DNA from: Aeromicrobium choanae
GTDB lineage: Bacteria > Actinomycetota > Actinomycetes > Propionibacteriales > Nocardioidaceae
NCBI RefSeq assembly: GCF_900167475.1
Contig: NZ_LT796768.1
Coordinates: forward strand, 2,108,001-2,172,000
DNA length: 64,000 bases
Reading direction: 5' to 3'
In this document: positions 57,130-64,000 of the stretch, piece after piece
How the letters are laid out: each line of letters opens with the position of its first letter
How positions within the stretch are numbered: position 1 is the stretch's first letter
Notes under the pieces: generated by a model
Seen by the model: only the letters and a program-made list of their open reading frames with translations
Told to the model about the DNA's origin: nothing
Database searches by the model: none
Made by a program: the position numbers and the translations under genes

Positions 57130-58065
57130 GGTCACCTCGCGCTCGCCGAGCTTCACCACGACGATGCCGGCGAGCACGAGGAGGGCGCCCAGCAGCTGCA
57201 GGGGCTTGGGCACCTGGTCGAGCAGGAGCCACGCGAACCCCAGGCCCGCCGCGACCTCGGTGAGCGCCACGAACGACGCGAGTCGCCCGCCGAGGTGGCG
57301 CGCCGCGGCGATGCCGGTGCTGTAGGCGATGGCGGCCGCGACGAAGCCCAGGACGAGCACGGGCACCCACCAGGGGACCGAGCCGGTCGAGAACACGACG
57401 TCCTCGGTGGTCGCCGTGAACGGCAGGAGGCCGGTGGCCGCCACGATCCAGAACGTCACCGAGGCCACCACGAGGCCGCCGGCAGCCAGCGTGAGCGGCG
57501 GCAGGCCGCTCGTCTCGTCGGCCGACATCACGAAGTACGCCGCGGCGCCCGTCATCGCGCCGAGGGCGAGCAGGACGCCCACGAGGTCGAGCTCCGTGCC
57601 GCCGAAGACGTCGAGCAGCAGGACGAGGCCCCCGGCGGCCACGGCCGCACCGACGAAGGTGAACCGGCCGGGCCGCTGGCCGTGCGCCAGCCACATCCAC
57701 AGGACCACCGCGACCGGCGCGGTGTACTCGATCAGCAGGGCGATGCCGACGTCGAGACGCTGGACGGCCATGAAGTAGAGCAGCTGCGCGCACACCACGG
57801 CGGACAGGCCGTAGAGCACGATCGTGCGCGCGTGCGTGAGCAGCAGACGGTAGTTGCCGCGGATCGCCAGCAGGCCGGGGATCGCGAGCACGAGCGCGGC
57901 GAGGCTGACGCGCACCGCGAAGGCGGCGCCCGGCGACCAGCCGGCGTCCATGAGGCCGCGCGCCATCGTCCCCGAGGTGCCGAACGACAGGGCGGAGGCC
58001 AGCGCGAGCACGAGGCCGGTGGGGGTGTGGCGGACGAAGGTCGCGTCAGGAGTGTCAACGCTCAT
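57061..58065 (-). CDS. EamA/DMT-family transporter (RhaT-like)
   Basis: A 334-residue protein with ten helices formed by two EamA repeats (about 15-150 and 165-300), as in drug/metabolite exporters for amino acids or nucleotides. IEYTAPVAVVLWMWLAHGQRP and ALTEVAAGLGFAWLLLDQVP are typical repeat ends. A TAGCGT eight bases upstream of the ATG is a candidate -10 box. It is divergent from the CGNR regulator across 38 bp, so that protein may regulate it. The 3' end overlaps the convergent MFS gene by 69 bp. Confidence 0.9.
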   Translation of the reverse strand: MSVDTPDATFVRHTPTGLVLALASALSFGTSGTMARGLMDAGWSPGAAFAVRVSLAALVLAIPGLLAIRGNYRLLLTHARTIVLYGLSAVVCAQLLYFMAVQRLDVGIALLIEYTAPVAVVLWMWLAHGQRPGRFTFVGAAVAAGGLVLLLDVFGGTELDLVGVLLALGAMTGAAAYFVMSADETSGLPPLTLAAGGLVVASVTFWIVAATGLLPFTATTEDVVFSTGSVPWWVPVLVLGFVAAAIAYSTGIAAARHLGGRLASFVALTEVAAGLGFAWLLLDQVPKPLQLLGALLVLAGIVVVKLGEREVTSVGPGQDLLVEALPPEHPAHER

Positions 58066-58091
58066 GGGTCATGACGCTAGACCTCATGGCA

Positions 58092-58097
58092 TAAGGT
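58092..58097 (+). promoter_or_regulatory. CGNR gene -10 box (TAAGGT), leaderless promoter
   Basis: TAAGGT lies exactly six bases before the ATG at 58104, in the 38-bp gap shared with the divergent EamA gene. Confidence 0.5.
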
Positions 58098-58103
58098 GTC
58101 AAC

Positions 58104-58634
58104 ATGGTCTTCACTCCTGACGTGAGCGATGCGCTCGGCGCGGCCGCCGAGCTGGCGAACTCGGCCGGCGACCCCGACACGCTCGAGGCCCTCTCCGACC
58201 TGACCGAGTTCTTCGACCGGTGGGGCTACACCGGCTCACGCCCGCGGACGCGGTCCGACCTCGACGCCCTGCGCGAGGTGCGGCCGCGCCTGCGCAAGCT
58301 GCTCACCGCGGATCGCGGTGGTGCCGTCGATCTGGTCAACGTGATCCTCGTCGAGCAGCAGGCCGTGCCGCAGCTGGTCCGCCACGGGCGCCTCGACTGG
58401 CACGTGCACGCCATCGACGAGGACCGGCCGCTGCACGAGCGCGTCCTCGTCGAGACCGCGATGGCGATGATCGACGTGATCCGGGCCGACGAGATGCACC
58501 GTCTCGGCACGTGCGCGGCGTCGGACTGCGAGGACGTGGTCGTGGACTTCTCGCGGAACCGCTCGCGCAAGTTCTGCAGCACCACGTGCGGCAACCGGGA
58601 GGCCCAGGCCGCCTACCGGGCGCGGCAGGGGTGA
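58104..58634 (+). CDS. CGNR zinc-finger (ABATE-type) protein
   Basis: A 176-residue protein with an N-terminal helical stress-associated region (ABATE-like, about residues 10-125) and a C-terminal CGNR zinc finger. The finger reads CAASDCEDVVVDFSRNRS then FCSTTCGNREAQAAYR, with all four cysteines and the signature CGNR. Such proteins are thought to be DNA-binding regulators in actinobacteria. Placement divergent from an EamA transporter, with overlapping promoters, suggests control of that exporter. Confidence 0.9.
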   Translation: MVFTPDVSDALGAAAELANSAGDPDTLEALSDLTEFFDRWGYTGSRPRTRSDLDALREVRPRLRKLLTADRGGAVDLVNVILVEQQAVPQLVRHGRLDWHVHAIDEDRPLHERVLVETAMAMIDVIRADEMHRLGTCAASDCEDVVVDFSRNRSRKFCSTTCGNREAQAAYRARQG

Positions 58635-58714
58635 GGCGCGCCGCTCGGTGACGCGCCGTCCCCGATCTGAGATGACCGTCCTGCGCGCGATGACCGGCGT
58701 AGAGTGGACAGGTC

Positions 58715-59881
58715 ATGAACCTTCGAGAAGCGATCGCTCGCGCCGTGGAGACGGTGACCCCCGACCTCATCGAGCTGAGGCGTGACCTCCACGCCTTCCC
58801 CGAGCTGTCGTGGCAGGAGGAGCGCACCACCGACCTCGTGTACGCCTGGATGGACAAGCTCGGTCTGAGCCCCCAGCGCTTCGACGGCACCGGCCTCTCG
58901 GTCGACCTCGGCCCCACCGGCGGCCCCATCGTGGCCCTGCGCGCCGACCTCGACGCGCTGCCGATCCTCGACACCACGCAGGACCCCTGGCGCTCGAAGA
59001 ACCCGGGTGTCGCCCACGCCTGCGGTCACGACGTGCACATCTCGGCCCTCATCGGAGCGGCCACCGCCCTGACCGCCGCCGATCGCGAGGTCGGCCTGCC
59101 CTACCGCGTGCGCCTGATCTTCCAGCCGGCCGAGGAGGTCATGCCCGGCGGCGCCCTGCGCCTGCTCTCCGACGGCGTGCTCGCCGGCGTCAGCCGCATC
59201 TTCGCGCTGCACTGCGACCCGTCGCTCGACGTCGGTCGCGTGGGGATCCGCGAGGGCGCCATCACCGGAGCCTCCGACCAGATCAACGTCGTCCTGAACG
59301 GCCGCGGCGGTCACACCTCGCGCCCGCACCTGACCGAGGACCTCACGTTCGCCCTCGGCAGCCTCATCACGCAGCTGCCCGCCGTGCTCTCGCGTCGCTT
59401 CGATCCCCGCGCCGGCGCCAGCCTCGTCTGGGGTCAGGTCAGCGCGGGCAACGCAGCCAACGTCATCCCCGCGGTCGGTGAGCTGAAGGGCACGCTGCGG
59501 ATGCTCGACGCGGCCGCGTGGCACGACGCCGAGCACCTGGTGCGGGGGATCATCGCCGACATCGTCGAGCCGTTCGGCGTGGGCGTCGACCTCACCTACA
59601 CGCGCGGCGTGCCGCCCGTCGTGAACGACTTCGCCGTCACCGAGCGCCTGCGCCACGCGGTCAGCAGCGCCCTCGGTCCCGAGGGCGTCGCCAGCACCTC
59701 CCAGAGCCTGGGCGGCGAGGACTTCGCTTGGTACGTCGAGACGCTGCCGGGCACGATGGCCCGCCTCGGCACCCGCACCCCCGGCGGCCCCACGTACGAC
59801 CTGCACCAGGGCAACCTGCGCGTCGACGAGCGCGCCATCGCCGTGGGCGCGCTCGTGCTCGCCAACGCCGCGATCGCCTGA
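58715..59881 (+). CDS. M20-family amidohydrolase (hippurate hydrolase-like)
   Basis: A 388-residue zinc-dependent amidohydrolase of the M20D branch, which deacylates N-acyl amino acids such as hippurate or IAA conjugates. Metal-binding signatures are HACGHDVHISALIGAA near residue 105, FQPAEEVMPGGALRL, and HCDPSLDVGRVG; the dimerisation domain is inserted at about 190-300, and QSLGGEDFAWY closes the site. It lacks a signal peptide. TAGAGT lies nine bases before the ATG. The stop is one base from the convergent universal stress protein gene. Confidence 0.93.
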   Translation: MNLREAIARAVETVTPDLIELRRDLHAFPELSWQEERTTDLVYAWMDKLGLSPQRFDGTGLSVDLGPTGGPIVALRADLDALPILDTTQDPWRSKNPGVAHACGHDVHISALIGAATALTAADREVGLPYRVRLIFQPAEEVMPGGALRLLSDGVLAGVSRIFALHCDPSLDVGRVGIREGAITGASDQINVVLNGRGGHTSRPHLTEDLTFALGSLITQLPAVLSRRFDPRAGASLVWGQVSAGNAANVIPAVGELKGTLRMLDAAAWHDAEHLVRGIIADIVEPFGVGVDLTYTRGVPPVVNDFAVTERLRHAVSSALGPEGVASTSQSLGGEDFAWYVETLPGTMARLGTRTPGGPTYDLHQGNLRVDERAIAVGALVLANAAIA

Positions 59882-59882
59882 G

Positions 59883-60353
59883 TCAGGCCTCCGGCTCGGA
59901 CTGCGCCGGGTCGTCGTCGCCGCGCACCACCACGACGGGGCACGGGGCGCTGCCCACGGCGTGTTCGCTCACCGAGCCGAGCATGAGGCCCTTGAAGCCG
60001 CCGAGGCCGCGGGGGCCGACCACCAGCAGGGAGGCGCCGTGGGCGGCCTCGACCACGACGGTGGCGGGCTGGCCGCGCTCGACCTTCAGCGTCACCTCGA
60101 CGCCCGGGTGCTCGGCGAGGAGGTCGCGGGTGCCTTCCTCGAGGCGCTCGCGCACCGCCGCGGCATAGTCCGAGGCCGGGGGGACGTAGCCGAACTCATG
60201 GGTCTTCGGCTTGGGTGCCGTCCGCATCGTCCACGCGCGGACGATCGTGACGGGCATCTGGGCGCGCTCGGCCAGGGTGAGGGCCCAGCGCAGGGCGTGA
60301 TCGGCGAAGGAGGAGCCGTCGTGACCGACGACGATGGGTCCGGAGAAGGGCAT
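59883..60353 (-). CDS. universal stress protein (UspA family)
   Basis: A 156-residue single-domain Usp. It starts MPFSGPIVVGHDGSSFADHA, and near the end has the ATP-binding signature G-2x-G-9x-G-(S/T) as VGPRGLGGFKGLMLGSVSEHAV. ATP-binding Usp proteins accumulate in stationary phase or under stress. A TAGGAT box lies exactly six bases before the ATG. Confidence 0.93.
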   Translation of the reverse strand: MPFSGPIVVGHDGSSFADHALRWALTLAERAQMPVTIVRAWTMRTAPKPKTHEFGYVPPASDYAAAVRERLEEGTRDLLAEHPGVEVTLKVERGQPATVVVEAAHGASLLVVGPRGLGGFKGLMLGSVSEHAVGSAPCPVVVVRGDDDPAQSEPEA

Positions 60354-60359
60354 GTGCTG

Positions 60360-60365
60360 ATCCTA
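60360..60365 (-). promoter_or_regulatory. usp -10 box (TAGGAT), leaderless promoter
   Basis: TAGGAT on the minus strand is exactly six bases before the ATG at 60353. Confidence 0.55.
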
Positions 60366-60500
60366 GGACCCCTTTTGATTACGGTTCGGTGACAGTTGCC
60401 CCGTGGGGAGCCGACTCGGTCCGTGGCAGCCCTTTCTACGCCTAATGTCGTGCTGACATCGCGTGCGCCCTCGTTCCGGGCGCAACCCCGAGGAGGAAAA

Positions 60501-61547
60501 GTGCGTCGAGTGAACAAGCTGACCGCAGCGGCCGCCGTGACCGCCCTGGTCTTTGCCGGAGCCGGTTGTTCGAAGAAGAGCAACGACGAGGAGAGCGCCT
60601 CCGGCGAGGACTGCGTCGAGAAGGGTGACGTCAAGGTCGGCATGGCCTTCGACGTGGGCGGTCGTGGAGACCAGTCCTTCAACGACTCCGCCGCCAAGGG
60701 CCTCGACAAGGCCGCGTGCGAGCTCGGCTTCGAGGTCAAGGACGCCGAGGCGCAGGACGGCGAGCCCGAGTCGGCTCGCGAGGAGCGCCTCCAGCAGCTC
60801 GTCGACGCCGGCTACAACCCGGTCGTGGCCGTGGGCTTCGCCTACTCCGCCTCCGTCGCCAAGATCTCCGCGGCGAACCCCGACGTGAACTTCGCGATCG
60901 TCGACGACGCGGTCGAGGCCGACAACGTGACGAACCTGCTGTTCGCCGAGGAGCAGGGCTCCTTCCTGGTCGGCGCCGCTGCCGCCCTCAAGTCCGAGAC
61001 CGGCACGATCGGCTTCGTCGGCGGTGTCGACACCGAGCTGATCCACAAGTTCGAGGCTGGCTACAAGGCCGGCGCCAAGGCCGCCAACCCGGACGTCAAG
61101 GTCCAGTCGGTCTACCTGTCCACCCCGCCGGACTTCAGCGGCTTCGGTGACCCGGCCAAGGGCAACACGGCCGCCACCGGCATGTTCGAGAAGGACGCCG
61201 ACGTCGTCTACCACGCGGCCGGCGGCTCGGGCGGTGGCGTCTTCCAGGCGGCCACCGACGCCGAGAAGTGGGCCATCGGCGTCGACTCCGACCAGGCCAA
61301 GACGGCCGACGAGTCGGTCCGCGACAGCATCCTGACCTCGATGACGAAGAACATCGACGTCGCGGTGTACGACTTCCTCAAGGGCGTCGAGGCGGGCGAC
61401 ATCAAGACCGGCCCGCAGATCTACGACCTCAAGGTCGATGGCGTCGGCTACTCCACCACCGGCGGCCACGTCGATGACATCAAGGAGAAGCTGGACGAGT
61501 ACAAGCAGCAGATCATCGACGGCACCATCACGGTGCCCTCGAAGTGA
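60501..61547 (+). CDS. BMP/PnrA-family nucleoside-binding lipoprotein of an ABC importer
   Basis: A 348-residue extracytoplasmic receptor. The signal peptide ends at a probable lipidated cysteine (FAGAGCSKK, about residue 23), though position -3 is Gly rather than the usual Leu. The BMP fold shows KVGMAFDVGGRGDQSFNDSA, AVGFAYSASVAKI, FVGGVDTELIHKFEAGYKAG and YHAAGGSGGGVFQAA. Family members bind purine nucleosides. AGGAGGAAAA precedes the GTG. The ATPase gene follows after 116 bases that contain a strong hairpin, probably allowing excess binding protein over the rest. Confidence 0.93.
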   Translation: MRRVNKLTAAAAVTALVFAGAGCSKKSNDEESASGEDCVEKGDVKVGMAFDVGGRGDQSFNDSAAKGLDKAACELGFEVKDAEAQDGEPESAREERLQQLVDAGYNPVVAVGFAYSASVAKISAANPDVNFAIVDDAVEADNVTNLLFAEEQGSFLVGAAAALKSETGTIGFVGGVDTELIHKFEAGYKAGAKAANPDVKVQSVYLSTPPDFSGFGDPAKGNTAATGMFEKDADVVYHAAGGSGGGVFQAATDAEKWAIGVDSDQAKTADESVRDSILTSMTKNIDVAVYDFLKGVEAGDIKTGPQIYDLKVDGVGYSTTGGHVDDIKEKLDEYKQQIIDGTITVPSK

Positions 61548-61591
61548 GCACGTTCCCTCAGTGAGAACCTTCTCGACGTACTGAGGCCTGA

Positions 61592-61625
61592 GGCCCGGCC
61601 CTGCGCGATAGCGTGGGGCCGGGCC
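61592..61625 (+). terminator. intra-operon hairpin (partial terminator or mRNA stabiliser)
   Basis: GGCCCGGCCC (61592-61601) and GGGCCGGGCC (61616-61625) form a 10-bp GC stem with a 14-base loop, between the binding protein and ATPase genes. GCATCTTT follows. Such hairpins usually lower expression of downstream subunits. Confidence 0.6.
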
Positions 61626-61663
61626 GCATCTTTGGGCCCGCTGAACCACCGAAAGGTGACACC

Positions 61664-63226
61664 GTGAGCATCACATCGTCCGAATCCGGCACCGACGCCA
61701 GCAGCGCGTCCGACGTCGTCGTCCGGCTGCGCGGCATCGGCAAGACCTTCCCCGGCGTCATCGCCAACCACGACATCGACATCGATGTCCGTCGTGGCAC
61801 GATCCACGCGATCGTGGGCGAGAACGGCGCGGGCAAGTCCACGCTGATGAAGATCCTGTACGGCGTGCAGAAGCCCGACTCGGGCACCATCGAGCTCGAC
61901 GGGAACGCGGTGTCGTTCTCGTCGCCGTCCGACGCGATCGGGCACGGGGTCGGCATGGTGTTCCAGCACTTCATGCTCGCGGACAACCTCACCGTGCTCG
62001 AGAACGTCGTCCTCGGCGCCGAGAAGCTGCACGGCATCGGCGACAAGGCCCGCAAGGCGATCCGTGAGCTCTCGGACACGTACGGCCTCGGGATCCACCC
62101 CGACGACCTCGTCGACGACCTCGGCGTGGGCGCCCGCCAGCGCATCGAGATCCTCAAGGTGCTCTACCGCGGCGCGCGCATCATCATCCTCGACGAGCCC
62201 ACCGCGGTCCTGGTGCCCCAGGAGGTCGACGAGCTGTTCGACAACCTGCGCGGGCTCAAGTCCGAGGGCCTGGCCGTCATCTTCATCTCCCACAAGCTCG
62301 ACGAGGTGCTCTCGGTCGCCGACACGGTCACCGTGATCCGCCGCGGCACCACCGTCGACTCCGTCCCCGCCGGCAGCGTCACGTCGCGTCAGCTGGCCGA
62401 GCTCATGGTCGGCTCCGAGCTGCCCAGCCCCAGCACCGAGCTCTCCACCGTGACCGACGTCGAGGTGCTCGAGGTCGTCGACCTCGGCCTGCCCGACCCG
62501 CGCGGCGGCCGCCCCCTGCTGGACGGCATCTCCTTCTCGATCCACCGCGGCGAGATCCTCGGCATCGCGGGCGTCGAGGGCAACGGCCAGGCCGAGCTCG
62601 TCGAGGCCATCATGGGCATGCGCCACGAGACCAGCGGCCACATCGAGCTCGACGACACCGACATCGCCGACTGGTCCACCCGGCGTCGTCGCGAGGCCGG
62701 CATCGGGTACATCCCCGAGGACCGCCACCGCCAGGGCCTGCTGCTGGACGCCCCGCTGTGGGAGAACCGCGTGCTCGGCCACCAGACGCGCGAGCCCAAC
62801 GTCTCCGGCCCCTTCATCGACCGGCGCGGCGCCCGCAAGGACACCGACCGCATCGTCGAGGAGTACGACGTGCGCACGCCCGGCATCGACACCCTCGCCC
62901 GGGCGCTCTCCGGCGGCAACCAGCAGAAGCTGATCGTCGGCCGCGAGATGAGCAGCGAGCCGAGCCTGCTGATCGCCGCGCACCCCACCCGCGGTGTCGA
63001 CGTCGGCGCGCAGGCCGCGATCTGGGACCACATCAAGCGCGCCCGCCGCAACGGCCTCGCGGTGCTGCTGATCTCGGCCGACCTCGACGAGCTGATCGGC
63101 CTGTCCGACACGATCGCGGTGCTGCTGCGCGGTCGTATCGTCGGCACCTTCGATCCCGGCGACGTCACCCCCCAGCAACTCGGCTCGGCCATGACCGGTG
63201 CCACCGACGAGGAGGAGACCGCATGA
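61664..63226 (+). CDS. nucleoside/sugar-type ABC transporter ATPase with two ABC cassettes
   Basis: A 520-residue double ABC ATPase of the BMP-importer (and RbsA-like) type. Cassette 1 has Walker A GENGAGKST near residue 53, VFQHFMLADNLTV, and Walker B IIILDEPTAVL. Its signature loop is altered (DDLGVGARQRIEILK), normal for this class. Cassette 2 has a degenerate Walker A (GVEGNGQAE), an intact signature LSGGNQQKLIVGRE, and LLIAAHPTRGVDVGA. GAAAGGTGA precedes the GTG start. Its stop overlaps the start of a repeat-encoded mini-ORF (ATGA). Confidence 0.94.
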   Translation: MSITSSESGTDASSASDVVVRLRGIGKTFPGVIANHDIDIDVRRGTIHAIVGENGAGKSTLMKILYGVQKPDSGTIELDGNAVSFSSPSDAIGHGVGMVFQHFMLADNLTVLENVVLGAEKLHGIGDKARKAIRELSDTYGLGIHPDDLVDDLGVGARQRIEILKVLYRGARIIILDEPTAVLVPQEVDELFDNLRGLKSEGLAVIFISHKLDEVLSVADTVTVIRRGTTVDSVPAGSVTSRQLAELMVGSELPSPSTELSTVTDVEVLEVVDLGLPDPRGGRPLLDGISFSIHRGEILGIAGVEGNGQAELVEAIMGMRHETSGHIELDDTDIADWSTRRRREAGIGYIPEDRHRQGLLLDAPLWENRVLGHQTREPNVSGPFIDRRGARKDTDRIVEEYDVRTPGIDTLARALSGGNQQKLIVGREMSSEPSLLIAAHPTRGVDVGAQAAIWDHIKRARRNGLAVLLISADLDELIGLSDTIAVLLRGRIVGTFDPGDVTPQQLGSAMTGATDEEETA

Positions 63227-63306
63227 GCGAGCGCCAGCGAGTGAGCAGTTCAGATGTCATGCCGGCGCCGACGTACTGTGCTCTTTCCACGGAGGTGACG
63301 GCATGA
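63223..63306 (+). CDS. repeat-encoded 27-residue mini-ORF, copy 1
   Basis: A 27-residue open frame (MSERQRVSSSDVM then PAPTYCALSTEVTA). Its ATG overlaps the stop of the ABC ATPase gene as ATGA, with GAGGAG seven to twelve bases upstream. Its stop overlaps the ATG of copy 2. It may simply carry ribosomes across the repeat; a functional peptide is not claimed. Confidence 0.5.
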   Translation: MSERQRVSSSDVMPAPTYCALSTEVTA

Positions 63307-63386
63307 GCGAGCGCCAGCGAGTGAGCAGTTCAGATGTCATGCCGGCGCCGACGTACTGTGCTCTTTCCACGGAGGTGACGGCATGA
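63303..63386 (+). CDS. repeat-encoded 27-residue mini-ORF, copy 2
   Basis: Identical in sequence to copy 1. It begins at the ATGA that ends copy 1, behind GGAGGTGA, and ends at the ATGA that starts the permease. Ribosomes could re-initiate through ATPase, mini-ORF 1, mini-ORF 2 and permease without dissociating. Confidence 0.5.
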   Translation: MSERQRVSSSDVMPAPTYCALSTEVTA

Positions 63387-64000
63387 CGGAGTCGCGACTG
63401 ACGAAGGTCGGGCTCGCGCTGGCGGCGCCGATCCTGGCGCTGGTCACCGCCTTCATCATCACCAGCCTGGTGCTGATCCTGGCCGGCGACGACTGGCTGG
63501 GCGTGTGGAGCCAGATCCTGAGCTGGCCCAACAACCGCACGATGGTGAACATCCTCAACTCCGCCACGGTGTACTACCTGTCGGCGGTCGCGGTGGCCAT
63601 CGGCTTCCGGATGAACCTGTTCAACATCGGTGTCGACGGCCAGTACCGCATCGCGTCCTTCGCGGCGGCGTGGGTCGCCGGCGAGGCCTGGCTGCCGGGC
63701 TTCCTCAACATCGCCCTGGCGATCTTCGCGGGCATGCTCGTGGGCGCCATGTGGGCGGGCATCGCGGGCCTGCTGCGCGTCACGCGCGGCGTCTCCGAGG
63801 TCATCTCGACGATCATGCTGAACGCCATCGCCACGGCCGTGGTCGCGTACCTGCTGCGCAAGGTCGCCGTGCGCGAGGAGGGCAGCAACATCATCTCGAC
63901 GAAGCCGGTGCCCGAGGGCAGCCGGGTCCCCGGGATCCCGTTCCTCGGCGGCGAGGTCTACGGCTTCATCGTCGTGGCGGTCATCGTCGGCATCGTCTAC
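63383..64000 (+). CDS. nucleoside-type ABC transporter permease (truncated by window end)
   Basis: The first 206 residues of a BMP-importer permease of the branched-chain/ribose permease superfamily. It starts MTESRLTKVGLALAAPILAL, with membrane helices at about 8-33, 55-75, 85-105 and 108-135. The conserved region GFRMNLFNIGVDGQYRIAS and the coupling segment RVTRGVSEVISTIMLNAIA are present. GGAGGTGA six bases upstream, inside the repeat, supports ATG 63383. A second permease gene is expected beyond the window. Confidence 0.9.
   Translation, partial: MTESRLTKVGLALAAPILALVTAFIITSLVLILAGDDWLGVWSQILSWPNNRTMVNILNSATVYYLSAVAVAIGFRMNLFNIGVDGQYRIASFAAAWVAGEAWLPGFLNIALAIFAGMLVGAMWAGIAGLLRVTRGVSEVISTIMLNAIATAVVAYLLRKVAVREEGSNIISTKPVPEGSRVPGIPFLGGEVYGFIVVAVIVGIVY

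Larger units (their letters stand above)
63221..63386 (+). repeat. 80-bp perfect tandem duplication, MIRU-like, between two ABC genes
   Basis: Copies at 63221-63300 and 63301-63380 are identical over all 80 bases; a third partial copy (GCATGA) runs into the permease start. Each copy contains an ATG near its start, a GGAGGTGA binding site near its end, and an open frame of 27 codons whose TGA overlaps the ATG of the next copy. Unit length 80 is not divisible by three, yet coupling is preserved because each frame restarts. Confidence 0.95.

Overview
The window is a gene-dense, very GC-rich chromosomal segment from an actinobacterium. Many GTG starts, a single-chain NADP isocitrate dehydrogenase, a PerM (DUF6350) homologue beside purN-purH, DUF3017 beside folD, and the block pcrA/uvrD1, M23 peptidase, sucCD, perM, purN, purH (same order and relative strands as Rv0949-Rv0957 of Mycobacterium tuberculosis, from memory) support this. 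A Nocardioidaceae member such as Aeromicrobium or Nocardioides is my best guess, by inference only. I see no rRNA, tRNA, CRISPR array, prophage or insertion sequence. No gene-free stretch exceeds 300 bases; the longest (15532-15811, 280 bp) is the divergent sucC/M23-peptidase promoter region.

Layout. 1-5627: guaA; a DoxX-like / DGPF / ECF42-type sigma group; an anchored secreted protein; mdh. 5648-19210: core metabolism, mostly on the minus strand (DUF3017-folD, purH-purN-perM, sucC-sucD, pcrA), interrupted by plus-strand genes: a small membrane protein, a TetR regulator, an unusual sigma-like/transmembrane/exported fusion and an M23 peptidase. 19303-30979: a membrane/beta-propeller fusion, an AlaDH-like dehydrogenase, a LiaRS/PspC envelope-stress group, GDPD, a gamma-glutamyltransferase-like gene, a RibD_C reductase and an MFS exporter. 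31110-34885: a complete sulfate/thiosulfate ABC importer. 35073-45492: icd, a DHA2 exporter, a tandem GNAT, pheA, a DUF559-like nuclease gene bracketed by palindromic repeats, galK, trpS with a 2H phosphoesterase, and a LysR regulator. 45574-48993: sdhCAB. 49116-55362: five tandem paralogous secreted proteins. 55421-60353: MarR/MFS, EamA, CGNR, M20 peptidase, Usp. 60501-64000: a BMP-type nucleoside ABC importer cut off by the window end.

The most interesting structures are: (1) a perfect 80-bp tandem duplication (63221-63380) between two ABC-importer genes, each copy encoding a 27-codon mini-ORF linked to its neighbours by ATGA stop/start overlaps, the architecture of mycobacterial MIRUs; (2) 58-bp palindromic elements in inverted orientation around a lone DUF559-like nuclease gene, with a further half-element forming the end of galK; (3) the five-gene secreted paralogue array with module gain/loss; (4) the sigma-like domain fused to a membrane segment and a large exported region. 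Promoters are strikingly uniform: at thirteen loci a TANNNT-like -10 box lies exactly six bases from an ATG/GTG, implying leaderless mRNAs.
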